Positions 53,021 through 61,657 of a stretch of 64,000 bases of DNA are shown in pieces (the stretch's first letter is position 1; each line of letters begins with the position of its first letter). The translations under genes were made by a program, and so were the position numbers. Below the pieces are notes generated by a model. The model was not told where the DNA came from. It made no database searches and saw only the letters and a program-made list of their open reading frames with translations. The DNA is from CAWGYQ01 sp963817395 (lineage in GTDB: Bacteria; Acidobacteriota; Vicinamibacteria; Vicinamibacterales; CAVPJW01), in NCBI GenBank assembly GCA_963817395.1, contig CAWFOC010000004.1, positions 124,001 to 188,000 on the forward strand, written 5' to 3'.

Positions 53021-54436
53021 TCAGCTCACCGCGCCGGTCGGCACCGGGCCCGTCATGAGCTGAAGGAGCAAGTGAACCACCTCGACCACCCACACACAGA
53101 GCATGGCGGCGTGCGTCGACAGCACGATCGTCCGAAACCATCGCTCGTGCAGACGGTTGCGCAGGCCCTCGACGTAGAAATAGAGGAAGGCGAGGAGCGC
53201 CGGAAACACGAAAATCACTTTCATCACGCCCACGTCACGATAGCGGGTGCTGTAGGCCACCATGAACGCCAGCAGGGCTCCAACGTAGAGCATGAAGGTG
53301 AGGGGCTCGATCTCCGGCTTGCGACGCCGGACGACATCGACCACGCCCAGCGCCAGCACCGATGCTGGCACCAGACCGAGGAGAAGCGATATGCGGCCGA
53401 GCGCGAGCACTTCCGTCGACAGGTTTCTCCAGGACGGCGGCCACTGATCGTAGTGCAGCACGTAGGTGCGGCCGTACAACTGCGACCAGAGGGACGTCTT
53501 GTGCGAGACCGGCGGTTCAGCGTGGAAGGGAATGTACGGGGTTTCGACGAGATCGAGGATCCGGAACGTGAGGAAGGCGCTCGCCAGCGACGTCACGCCG
53601 GGCCGCTTGTCGATCGTGTGCCGAAACAGGAACGGCATCGGCGACGGGGGCATGTTGATCGGCAGCAGCTCGCCCGTGGCTCTGTAGTTGTCGCCATAGC
53701 TCCGGTTTACTCTCGCTCCGGCGAATACGACCAACCCAAAGACGAGCAGTACCGGCATCACGCGCACGAGCCGGTGAGACTGCGGTGTCAGCCAGATGAG
53801 CGTGCAGGCAACAGCGAGCGTGACGAGCGCGATCACGATACCGCTGCCCTTGACGTGAGGTGACAGGGCGGCCGCCGAGACGGCCAGCAGGAGTAACGAC
53901 GTCTTTCGCCGCCCGCTCTGAATCCAGCCGAGCAACGCGACCAGCACCACCGCGCCCAGCAGGATGACGAACGTATCGTTCGTGGCCTGAACGTTGATGG
54001 CCAGCAGCCGTGGGTTCAACGCGATCCAGGACGTTGCCAGCGCCCGCACCGTGGTGTCAGTCGAGAGCCTGGCGATGAACACATACCCCAGCGCCAGGAC
54101 GCCAAGTCCCAGGACGACGTTGAGGAGCTGTGCTGCAACGGTGATTTCCGCGCGTGTGCCCAGATCGCACCATTCGGCAATCCTGGCCGACCAGAGGTGA
54201 TAGAGCTTGGGCTGGAAGCACTCGTTGCAGCTCAGGATCGAGGGCTGGCGCCCTCCCTCCAGAAGTCTCAGGACGACTTCGACGTGGTCGTCGTTGGCCT
54301 GACGGTTGAAGATGGCCAGCAGAACGCGCAGTGCCGAGCCCAGCAGCAGTGAGGCGAGTGGGATCAGATTGGCCCGGCACGGCGTGAAGATACCGGGTTG
54401 CCCGGGCGGAGTTCGGGTAAGATCCCGGCGAAGCAT
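53021..54436 (-). CDS. GT-C type integral membrane glycosyltransferase
   Basis: The ATG at 54436 (MLRRDLTRTPPGQPGIFTPC) gives about 471 residues with ten or more helices (ASLLLGSALRVLLAIFNRQA, VAAQLLNVVLGLGVLALGYV, VRVMPVLLVFGLVVFAGARV, LTFMLYVGALLAFMVAYSTR). The first loop has NDDHVEVVLRLLEGGRQPSI and LSCNECFQPKLYH, an acidic pair plus EC-QPK block common in bacterial dolichol-phosphate-mannose-type GT-C proteins. The catalytic acid would be Asp in NDDH. The sugar and acceptor are unknown. The gene is divergent from the Crp-type regulator. Confidence 0.72.
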   Translation of the reverse strand: MLRRDLTRTPPGQPGIFTPCRANLIPLASLLLGSALRVLLAIFNRQANDDHVEVVLRLLEGGRQPSILSCNECFQPKLYHLWSARIAEWCDLGTRAEITVAAQLLNVVLGLGVLALGYVFIARLSTDTTVRALATSWIALNPRLLAINVQATNDTFVILLGAVVLVALLGWIQSGRRKTSLLLLAVSAAALSPHVKGSGIVIALVTLAVACTLIWLTPQSHRLVRVMPVLLVFGLVVFAGARVNRSYGDNYRATGELLPINMPPSPMPFLFRHTIDKRPGVTSLASAFLTFRILDLVETPYIPFHAEPPVSHKTSLWSQLYGRTYVLHYDQWPPSWRNLSTEVLALGRISLLLGLVPASVLALGVVDVVRRRKPEIEPLTFMLYVGALLAFMVAYSTRYRDVGVMKVIFVFPALLAFLYFYVEGLRNRLHERWFRTIVLSTHAAMLCVWVVEVVHLLLQLMTGPVPTGAVS

Positions 54437-54494
54437 TCGCGTATACCTGCGGGCCCAGCCGGCCCCGTCAAGCGGGAAGGCTGGAGGAGCGATT

Positions 54495-55250
54495 ATGGCC
54501 TCGCGCGCGCATTCTCCCTCACCGTTACCTGCGCCTACGCCCTTACGACATCGGGCGCCGTCCCTGCGCGCCCTTCCGTTCGGCCGGAGCGCCGAAGGCA
54601 CGCCGGTTCGCCTGCTGACCGACCGTCAGCGGGAGCATCTCGCGACCATTGGCACACCGATGCGAGTGTCGCCGAGAACCACCCTGTACCTGGAGGGTGA
54701 CGCGGCCACCTACGTCTACATCGTCCAGGACGGGTGCCTGAAGTCGTTTCGCGAGCTGGCCAGTGGCAAGCGTCATGTCACCTCGTTTCTCTTTGCCGGT
54801 GACATCTTCGGCCTGGCCGAGAACGGAAAGTATTGCAACACCCTTCAGGCCATCACACGCGCGGCCATTTACCGATTCCCGGCCGACACGCTCACGGCGC
54901 TGTTCCGGCGCGATCCGGACCTCGAATTCCAGTTTCTGTGCAAACTGACGCACGAGATTCGCGAGTCGCAGCGCCAATCCCTGATCGTCGCGCGGCGGGA
55001 CGCCAGCGGACGTCTGGCGATGTTCTTCGCACTGATCGCCCGCGAGGGCAATCACGGAAACCTGCCGCCCGAGATGCTTCGGATGCCGATGAGCCGCGCG
55101 GACATGGCCAATTTCGTCGGCCTGTCCCACGAGGCCGTCAGCCGCGCGTGCCGCGATCTCAAAGAGCGCGGTCTGGTCACGTTTCCGACGCGCGACTCCG
55201 TACGGATCCTCGACCGCGAGGGCTTCGACGAGCTCGTCGACGCGACCTGA
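54495..55250 (+). CDS. Crp/Fnr-family transcriptional regulator
   Basis: The ATG at 54495 has GGAGG eight bases upstream. The 251-residue protein has an N-terminal cyclic-nucleotide-like barrel (TLYLEGDAATYVYIVQDGCL, SFLFAGDIFGLAENGKYCN) and a C-terminal winged helix (MPMSRADMANFVGLSHEAVS, RACRDLKERGLVTFPTRDSV). Only one cysteine of the Fnr cluster region is present (YCNT) and the first N-terminal Cys set is absent, so oxygen sensing through 4Fe-4S is unlikely. Ligand unknown. An N-terminal tail of 30 residues is Pro/Arg-rich. Confidence 0.88.
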   Translation: MASRAHSPSPLPAPTPLRHRAPSLRALPFGRSAEGTPVRLLTDRQREHLATIGTPMRVSPRTTLYLEGDAATYVYIVQDGCLKSFRELASGKRHVTSFLFAGDIFGLAENGKYCNTLQAITRAAIYRFPADTLTALFRRDPDLEFQFLCKLTHEIRESQRQSLIVARRDASGRLAMFFALIAREGNHGNLPPEMLRMPMSRADMANFVGLSHEAVSRACRDLKERGLVTFPTRDSVRILDREGFDELVDAT

Positions 55251-55324
55251 GACGCGCGCGCGTTGCCCTGCGCGGGAGCTCGAGCGGACCGTGGTCCGGG
55301 GCGAAGAGGCGGACGTCGTGTGAT

Positions 55325-57479
55325 CTACTTCGCGAGCGGATCCGGTCGCAATTGAAAGTGCGCCGCCAGGGGCCGAGATCCTTTTCCTCCCTCGATCAGC
55401 CACGGCGTTCGATCGCCGTTCGCTGCCCATAGACCGCGGCCCTTCCAGCCAGCTTTCGGATCGTCGATGCGGCCGTCGAAGCCCTTGGCATAGAAGCCCA
55501 TGGGATACGGCACGCGGAGCACCACCATCTTGCCGTCCTTGAGCGCGATCAGCCCGTCGTTGAGGTTGCCGGTGGACATGGGCACGTTTTCGCCGAGCCC
55601 GAACGTGTTGTGCTGATCGACCCACGTGTAATAGCTCGACTCGGCGCTGTTGTCGCCGATGCCCTTGAACCCCGGCCCAGGATACTGATAGAAGCGCCAG
55701 CCCTCCGGGCAGTGGTCGCCGGTCGCCTGGGGCCCGTTCAGCGGCGACTTGCACTTCGACCGATCGAAGCTGCCGATGTGTCCGCTTGCCAGCGACACCC
55801 ACAGGACGCCTGTCTTGTCGATGTCGCCGCCGCGGACGCCGAATCCCGGCAGGGGCACGTTGTACACCTCGGTGAGCGTCGTAGTACGGCGGGTTCGATC
55901 CTGGATTGACGCGCACGACGCCGCTGGTGCTTCCCCGGAACGTTCCCCACACGCTGCCGTCGACAGGGCTTGGCATCACCGCGTAAAAGCCGGCCATGAC
56001 GCGCTTGTCTTTTGTGGGATCAAGCGCCTGATCGGGTTCAACCCAGGCGTCCTGCCTGCCGTTGCCGTTCGTGTCCAGGATCATTGGCGCCCAGCCCTGC
56101 GACTTCGCGGCATCGCCCGTCAGGTCGAACATCTTGGTGTTCAGCCAGCCCACCACCGGTCCGCCGCCGCTCGTCCAGAGCGTGTCATTGGCGTCGAAGC
56201 CGAACTGTGGATGGTGTGTCGAGTAACACGTGTCGACGAACGTGTACTTCTTCGACTTCGGATCAAACACGGCGACCTGCCGGGTCGATCGCTCGAGGGG
56301 GAACAGCTTCGCGGATGGATGTTCCGATCCCTTCCTGCAGAAGTCTGGGGTCTCGACTCCGCGGACTGTGGCGGCCATCCACACGCGTCCCGTACGGTCG
56401 AACATGGAGTTGTGGTTGTTCACCCGCGAGTCCCAGATGATCTCGTCACCCCAATACGGCGACGGCTGGAGCGGCTTGATCGACGCCGCATGGCCCGGTC
56501 CCAGGCTGACTGGCATGCCCGGATCACGCACGGGCGCCTTGAATGCGGTCGCCGTGTTGTTCTTGACGTCCAGGATCGGAATCTCGTCCGAGCTGTACCT
56601 CGGCGATCCGAACAGCGGGCCGTACACGTTCACCGTCGGGTACCGCTTGTCGCTCGCGATGAGATCGTGCAGGTAGTCCTGCTCGTTCATCCAGTCGCGG
56701 AGCGTGACGACGATGTTCCGCTCGACGCCCTGGGGGCGGGTCGGCTTCGTGTGCGGCAGCTCGCCCCTGGCGATCCGGTCGGTCCATTCCGCCAGATACC
56801 GGATGGGCGCGCCACCCATCTGATTCGCGGCCTGGTTGATCATCTGCTCGCCCGACTGGCCCGACTGGATGCGCCGCGTCCAGGCCTGCTCGGACGAGGC
56901 GAACGTGCCGAGCCCCGGCGGCAACGTCCGCGTGGACTTCTGACCGAGCTGATGGCAGCCGACGCAGCCGTTGCTCTTCAGCAGATTCAAGTAGTCAGCC
57001 TGTGTGACGCTCTTGGGGATGCTGCTGCCTCCGCCGAACTCGGATGGGGGTGGAATGTTCATCATCGAGTACCAGTAGATGGCGGGGTAGTACTCGGCCG
57101 CGGCCGCGTCGCTCGGGGCGGGCACGGCGGTCAGGTTCACGTGGCTGCCGGGTTCGGCGGTGGCCTTGGCGCTGTCGACCAGCCCGTAGCCGCGCGCCCA
57201 CACGCTGTAACGCGCCTTGGGTAAATCGGGCACGACGTATCGTCCGCGATCGTCGGTCACGACCGACTTGATGAAGCGCACCGGCAGATCGCGGGTTTCT
57301 GCGATCACCCAGACACCCGCTTCCGGTCCATTCGGCCCGCTGACGACGCCGCCGATATCGTCGGCGTCGATGGCCACGCGCTCCGCCTGTTGAGCCCGTG
57401 AAATGGCGAAACTACCCGACAGCAACAGCGCCAGGCCGACCGCGCTTGGCCCGATCGCCCACGTTCGACACCCCGTCAT
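55325..57479 (-). CDS. exported multi-domain c-type cytochrome with carboxypeptidase-regulatory and propeller domains (one frameshift)
   Basis: The start at 57479 has GGAGGAG upstream. About 717 residues. After the signal peptide (LALLLSGSFAISRAQ) comes a carboxypeptidase-regulatory domain (GGVVSGPNGPEAGVWVIAET, VPDLPKARYSVWARGYGLVD), then a cytochrome motif CVGCHQ near residue 175, then a beta propeller (EIIWDSRVNNHNSMFDRTGR, VWGTFRGSTSGVVRVNPG). Near 55870 the frame shifts and continues VPLPGFGVRGGDIDKTGVLW to the end RPLAAHFQLRPDPLAK. The one heme site and the propeller suggest a periplasmic dehydrogenase-like redox protein. It is divergent from DUF3179 and convergent with the Crp gene. 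Confidence 0.78.
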
Positions 57480-57611
57480 GATGAGCTCCTCCCGATCCGG
57501 CGCTCCGTCGCGTGCGACGCGACGGGAACGGCCAGATTCTACTGCGTCACGCGCCTGGGCGGACGAGCGGTGGTCGTCGAGCCGGATCGGGTCCGAGCAC
57601 CCGGGGAGAGG

Positions 57612-57620
57612 TGCTACACT
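57612..57620 (+). promoter_or_regulatory. extended -10 of the DUF3179 gene
   Basis: TGC TACACT (57612-57620) is an extended -10 element; transcription near 57627 leaves a 49-base leader before ATG 57676. No clear -35 is seen. Confidence 0.4.
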
Positions 57621-57675
57621 ACGGCCGTCGCACGCTGATTCCGGGATCGAGCCGGATCGCCAACGGAGCACAGCC

Positions 57676-58734
57676 ATGATGCGCTGGCCCCTCGTCGCCA
57701 CGCTGTCGTTCGGTGTGCTGTCGGTCGTTCTGTCCGGACAACAGGCGCCGCAGCCCAGGCCGTGGGTCTTGCGCGACGCCGGCATGGGCGGCGGCAACTT
57801 CTACGTCCGCAACCCGATGTTCGTCGAGGCCAGCCGTGCGACGTTCCTCAAAGACGACGACCGCGTAATCGGGATCGAGGGAGAAGGTCTCGCCAAGGCG
57901 TACCCGGCGAGCGTGGCCATCTGGCACCACGGCATCGAGGACCGCCTGGGCTCGGTCCCGCTCTTCGTCACGTGGTGCAACGAGTGCAATACGAGCATGG
58001 TCTACCGGGCCGAGATGGACGGTCGTGCGCTCATGTTCTTCCACACGAACATGGTGCGCCAGAACATGACGTTCGCCGATCGCGAGACCCGGACGCGCTG
58101 GCAGCAGCAGACAGGCGAAGCCATCGAGGGCCCGCTCAAGGGCCGTCGCCTCGCCGTCTATCCCTTTCTCCTGACCACCTGGCGCGAGTGGCGCGAGCTT
58201 CACCCTGGGACGAGCGTCATGGAGCCGATTCCAGGCTTCGAGGAGCTGTACGACATCTGGGTGAACGTGATCGAGTGGCGGCAGCCGGGCCGCGCCGAAG
58301 GCGCCATGGCCCAGCGCGTGCAGCGCGAGGATAGCCGTCTTCCGGCATACGAGGCGATCGTCGGCATCGACGCGGGCGGCGCGCGCCGCAGCTATCCACG
58401 ATCGCGGCTCGAGGCGGAGCTCGTGGTGAACGACCGCCTCGGCAGCGAGGACCTGCTCGTGCTCTACAACGCGCAGGCGGACACCGTGACCGCCTTTTCA
58501 CGCACGCTCGACGGCCGCACCCTGCGGTTCGAGCGTCAGTCGACGGGCGATCTCGTCGACGTGGACACGCGCTCACGCTGGAACCCGTACGGCGAATGCC
58601 TCGAGGGTGCGCTGAAAGGCCAACGGCTGAAGGGTGTGCAGGCCGTGCCGCAGTTCTGGTGGGCGTGGGCCGTGTTCTACCCCGACACGGATGTGTACAC
58701 GGGCGGCGACGCGAAACCGACGACGAACCACTAG
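57676..58734 (+). CDS. DUF3179 domain exported protein
   Basis: The ATG at 57676 has ACGGAG upstream. The 352-residue protein has a signal peptide (WPLVATLSFGVLSVVLSGQQ). DUF3179 blocks are KDDDRVIGIEGEGLAKAYPA, HHGIEDRLGSVPLFVTWCNE (with Cys pair CNEC), RWQQQTGEAIEGPLKGRRLA, DLLVLYNAQADTVTAFSRTL and WNPYGECLEGALKGQRLKGV. The family is widespread and of unknown function; the WCNECN and later GEC cysteines could bind metal or form a disulfide. The end FYPDTDVYTGG is intact. It sits on the plus strand alone. Confidence 0.85.
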   Translation: MMRWPLVATLSFGVLSVVLSGQQAPQPRPWVLRDAGMGGGNFYVRNPMFVEASRATFLKDDDRVIGIEGEGLAKAYPASVAIWHHGIEDRLGSVPLFVTWCNECNTSMVYRAEMDGRALMFFHTNMVRQNMTFADRETRTRWQQQTGEAIEGPLKGRRLAVYPFLLTTWREWRELHPGTSVMEPIPGFEELYDIWVNVIEWRQPGRAEGAMAQRVQREDSRLPAYEAIVGIDAGGARRSYPRSRLEAELVVNDRLGSEDLLVLYNAQADTVTAFSRTLDGRTLRFERQSTGDLVDVDTRSRWNPYGECLEGALKGQRLKGVQAVPQFWWAWAVFYPDTDVYTGGDAKPTTNH

Positions 58735-58742
58735 CGCGCGCG

Positions 58743-59375
58743 TCAGCGCTCGGTCACGGACGAGTCGCGTCGGTCGATCTTCCAGAGATAGAGAATCGCG
58801 CGCGCGATCCCTTTCCCGTCCACGAACCGATCCACCCGCTCCGGCTTCCACGAGGCCATCGATCCCGGCACGAAGTTCGAGACAACCCGGGCACCCGGCT
58901 TCAGCTGGCTGGTCAGCGTAGGGTCCAGCAGACCGTTCAGGCCCAGCCACGGAGCCGATTGCGGCGTGGACATCGTGACCACGGTCGCATCGGAGAGCAC
59001 GACGCTCTCCTGTTGAAGAAAGCTGATCCGGCTGGCCGCGCCCTCGCGCGCGACGTTCGCGCGCGCTTCGGCCATGCGCTTCGCGTCGTGATCCACGCAC
59101 ACACTTCGCGCGCCGAATTTCTTCGCGGCGAGAATCGCGATGCGCGCATCTCCGCAGCCCAGGTCGTAGACGACATCGCCCGTGGTGACGTCCGCCAGGG
59201 TCAGCATGCGCTCCGCGACGTCGATCGGCAGGTACGCCAGGTGCGCGGGGAGTTCGTCGGGCGGCAGCTCCTCTGGCCGTTGCGCGGGTGCCTGCGCGCG
59301 AACGGCGAGGCCTGATTGGAGTGGCGCGAGCGCGACGAGCAGCAAAGCGACGGCGAGACGCTCCCTCATGTTCAC
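58743..59375 (-). CDS. exported class I SAM methyltransferase
   Basis: The 210-residue protein has a clear signal peptide (LAVALLLVALAPLQSGLAVR, then AQA), unusual for a methyltransferase. The catalytic core is intact: YLPIDVAERMLTLADVTTGD, VVYDLGCGDARIAILAAKKF (D-L-G-C-G-D SAM loop), CVDHDAKRMAEARANVAREG and LKPGARVVSNFVPGSMASWK. It resembles Acidobacteriota homologues of DOT1-like or tellurite-resistance-type methyltransferases. If exported, SAM would have to reach the periplasm or a bound cofactor be used; alternatively the leader is a membrane anchor. No frameshift is seen. Confidence 0.82.
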   Translation of the reverse strand: MNMRERLAVALLLVALAPLQSGLAVRAQAPAQRPEELPPDELPAHLAYLPIDVAERMLTLADVTTGDVVYDLGCGDARIAILAAKKFGARSVCVDHDAKRMAEARANVAREGAASRISFLQQESVVLSDATVVTMSTPQSAPWLGLNGLLDPTLTSQLKPGARVVSNFVPGSMASWKPERVDRFVDGKGIARAILYLWKIDRRDSSVTER

Positions 59376-59489
59376 AGCAGGGCCCTGATGATCGGCTCGA
59401 GCTGCGAGCGCAACGCAAAGCCGGGGTGCTTGCGGCAGATGGTGCCATCGCGCGCCGCCAGGAGCAAGGCTCCGACAACTCCCCAGCCG

Positions 59490-61109
59490 TCAGCTGCCGG
59501 TCGGGGTGAAGGTGAACATGTACACCGCGCCAGCCTCGGCGGCGGAGTTGTCCTTTTCGTCGCCGTTTATGGTCGTCGCCTTGCTGTCTTCGCCCCTCGC
59601 GGTGACCGCCATCGTCCGGCCATCGCGCGAGAGCGCCACCGTGCTCCCGAACTCGTCGTAGGCCTCGGTGTTCGAGCCCTTGACGTAGGCCTCCTGGACC
59701 CACAGCTTGCCGCGTCGCGTGAAGAAATAGACGGCTCCGGCTTCGAACGCCGTGTTGTCGGCCTGCCGGCCGCCAATTCCCTGCGCCACGCTGTCTTCGA
59801 GACTGGCCGATACGGCAAGCGTGTTCCCGTCACCACTGAGCGCGAGCCGCGAGCCGAACCAGTCGGTCACACCGGCGTTCGACGCCTTGATGAACGCCTG
59901 CTGCGACCAGGTCGCGCCATCGCGGACGAAGACATACGCGGCGCCTGCGGAGGTATCGAAGAGCCGGTCGGCGTCACAGTCGACCGGATCGACTCCCGGG
60001 AACAGGCAATCCTCGTCGAGTGAGCCGACTGCCAGCGTATTGCCGTCGTCGCTCAAGGCGACCTGTACGCCTGTTGAATCGGCCTGTTCCTGATTCAACG
60101 TTTTCAGGTAGGCCTGCTGGCGCCAGGTCGTTCCCGATCGCGTGAAGACGTACGCCGCTCCGGCACCGTTTCGTCGATTGTCCGGGGTGCCGTTGATAGC
60201 TCGTGGCGATCCGTCTTCGTCGAAGGCACCGACCGCGAGCGTGTTGCCATCGGCGCTGAGCGACACCGTATAGCCGAAGAGATCGCCGGCTTCCGAGTTC
60301 GAGGCTTTGACATACGCCTGCTGTGCCCAGGTGCTCCCCGTGCGGGCAAAGACATAAACCGCGCCAGCCGAAAGCTGCCGGTTGTCGGTCTGATCGCCGT
60401 TGATGCCGGGGGCGCCGCCGTCTTCGGTGATTGCGCCAACTGCGAGGGTGTTGCCGTCGTCGCTGAGCGTGAGTGAGAAGCCGAACTGATCGCCGTTGCC
60501 GAACTGATCGCCCACACCGGCTTCACCGGTATTCGAGGCCTTGATATAGGCCTGTTGCGTCCAGTTCCCGCCGGCACGCGTGAACACATACACGGCTCCC
60601 GATTGCGGGATGGACTCGTCGTCCTGCTTGCCGTTCACGCCCGTGGCGCCGCTGGACTCGAAGTATGCCGAGACGGCCAGCGTATTACCGTCAGCGCTCA
60701 GGGCCACGTAATGGCCAAACTCGTCGCTCTCGCCGGGATTCGAGGCTTTGATGTACGCGTGTTGCACCCAGTCAGTGCCGTTGCGCGTGAAGACATAGAC
60801 GGCACCCGATCCGTGCGCCGTCTCATCGTGCTGGTTGCCGTTGATTCCGCGGGCACCGCTGGCTTCGTGGGGAGCCCCGACCGCGAGGGTATTCCCGTCC
60901 CCGCTGATCGCGACTCCGTGCCCGGCGTGTCCATCCAGCTCGCCTCCGCAGCCGAAATGGTCGCCGGCTTCGGCGTTCGACGCTTTCAGATACGCAACCT
61001 GCTTGAGCGGCGACGGGGGAGGCGTTGGGGCCTGCGCGCGACCGGGCGCGAGGGCGAAGCCGATGCCGAGACACACCACGCACGCGACCCACACTCTGCT
61101 GTCTCTCAT
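59490..61109 (-). CDS. exported seven-bladed FG-GAP (integrin-like) propeller protein
   Basis: The 539-residue protein has a signal peptide (VACVVCLGIGFALAPGRAQA). Seven repeats of about 70 residues follow. Each has an FG-GAP start (AGDHFG, GESDEFG, GDQFG, AGDLFG, one degenerate ADSTG, VTDWFG, AYDEFG), then ALSxDGNTLAVGA and AGAVYVFTR-x-x-x-W-x-QQAY(I/V)KASN. Asp/Asn pairs in the loops (GINGNQHDETAHG; TGVNGKQDDESIPQ) fit a calcium-binding site. Blade 5 has lost the FG. The full ring is typical of secreted adhesion or scaffold proteins. No frameshift is seen despite the repeats. Confidence 0.85.
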   Translation of the reverse strand: MRDSRVWVACVVCLGIGFALAPGRAQAPTPPPSPLKQVAYLKASNAEAGDHFGCGGELDGHAGHGVAISGDGNTLAVGAPHEASGARGINGNQHDETAHGSGAVYVFTRNGTDWVQHAYIKASNPGESDEFGHYVALSADGNTLAVSAYFESSGATGVNGKQDDESIPQSGAVYVFTRAGGNWTQQAYIKASNTGEAGVGDQFGNGDQFGFSLTLSDDGNTLAVGAITEDGGAPGINGDQTDNRQLSAGAVYVFARTGSTWAQQAYVKASNSEAGDLFGYTVSLSADGNTLAVGAFDEDGSPRAINGTPDNRRNGAGAAYVFTRSGTTWRQQAYLKTLNQEQADSTGVQVALSDDGNTLAVGSLDEDCLFPGVDPVDCDADRLFDTSAGAAYVFVRDGATWSQQAFIKASNAGVTDWFGSRLALSGDGNTLAVSASLEDSVAQGIGGRQADNTAFEAGAVYFFTRRGKLWVQEAYVKGSNTEAYDEFGSTVALSRDGRTMAVTARGEDSKATTINGDEKDNSAAEAGAVYMFTFTPTGS

Positions 61110-61188
61110 GAAGCCTCCGAAGGCACACGGTCTCTGGCGAATCGTCGACTCCAGGAGCGGGTCGAGCGCGCGATGGTCGTCGCAGCCC

Positions 61189-61608
61189 TTATTGCGGCGC
61201 CGGCTGGCCGTAGTTGGCCGTGCGGAAAATCTCTTTGCCAGTGTCCGTCATGACGATGTTCGCGCGTTCGGTCAGATTGAGATACGGCGCCCCGCTCTTC
61301 GGCCGCCGGCCGGTGAGCGTAATCTTGTCTCCGGCCTTCAACGTTTCTTTCGTCCATCCGAAGTCTCTCATGAGTTGCTGGGGTGCGCCCATCTCCGCCT
61401 GCCACCGAACCTTCTTGCCGTCCGGCTCCTCCGCCTCGAAGACGACCATCGAGTGAGGGTTGAGCATCTGCACCTGGAGCACTGTGCCCTTCACGACGAT
61501 CACTTCCTCGACATACCGGCCCGCATCACCGTGATGCGCAATCGCCGGCGAGGAAAGAACGAGGGCACCCACGGCCAGGAGCACCGCGCACGAGAGGTTC
61601 TTGTTCAT
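61189..61608 (-). CDS. DUF6152 family exported protein (second copy)
   Basis: The start at 61608 (MNKNLSCAVLLAVGALVLSS) follows GGAAGAG. The 139-residue protein has a signal peptide ending PAIA, the mature start HHGDAGRY, and a beta-barrel-like core (VIVVKGTVLQVQMLNPHSMV, TLKAGDKITLTGRRPKSGAP). It resembles the protein at 34492-34869 in length, in the HHG at the mature end and in the GTV...NPH / G-x-x-V/I-T-L-T/S-G pattern. It lies downstream of the diheme cytochrome gene on the same strand (50 bases) and may be cotranscribed with it. Confidence 0.78.
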   Translation of the reverse strand: MNKNLSCAVLLAVGALVLSSPAIAHHGDAGRYVEEVIVVKGTVLQVQMLNPHSMVVFEAEEPDGKKVRWQAEMGAPQQLMRDFGWTKETLKAGDKITLTGRRPKSGAPYLNLTERANIVMTDTGKEIFRTANYGQPAPQ

Positions 61609-61657
61609 CGACTCTTCCTCCAGCACATGACGTATGAAGTATCCATTGACGAAACGC

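Noticed and set aside
59490..61109. Regularly spaced repeats as a CRISPR array
   Set aside because: The repeats are in frame, about 210 bp apart and encode FG-GAP blades.
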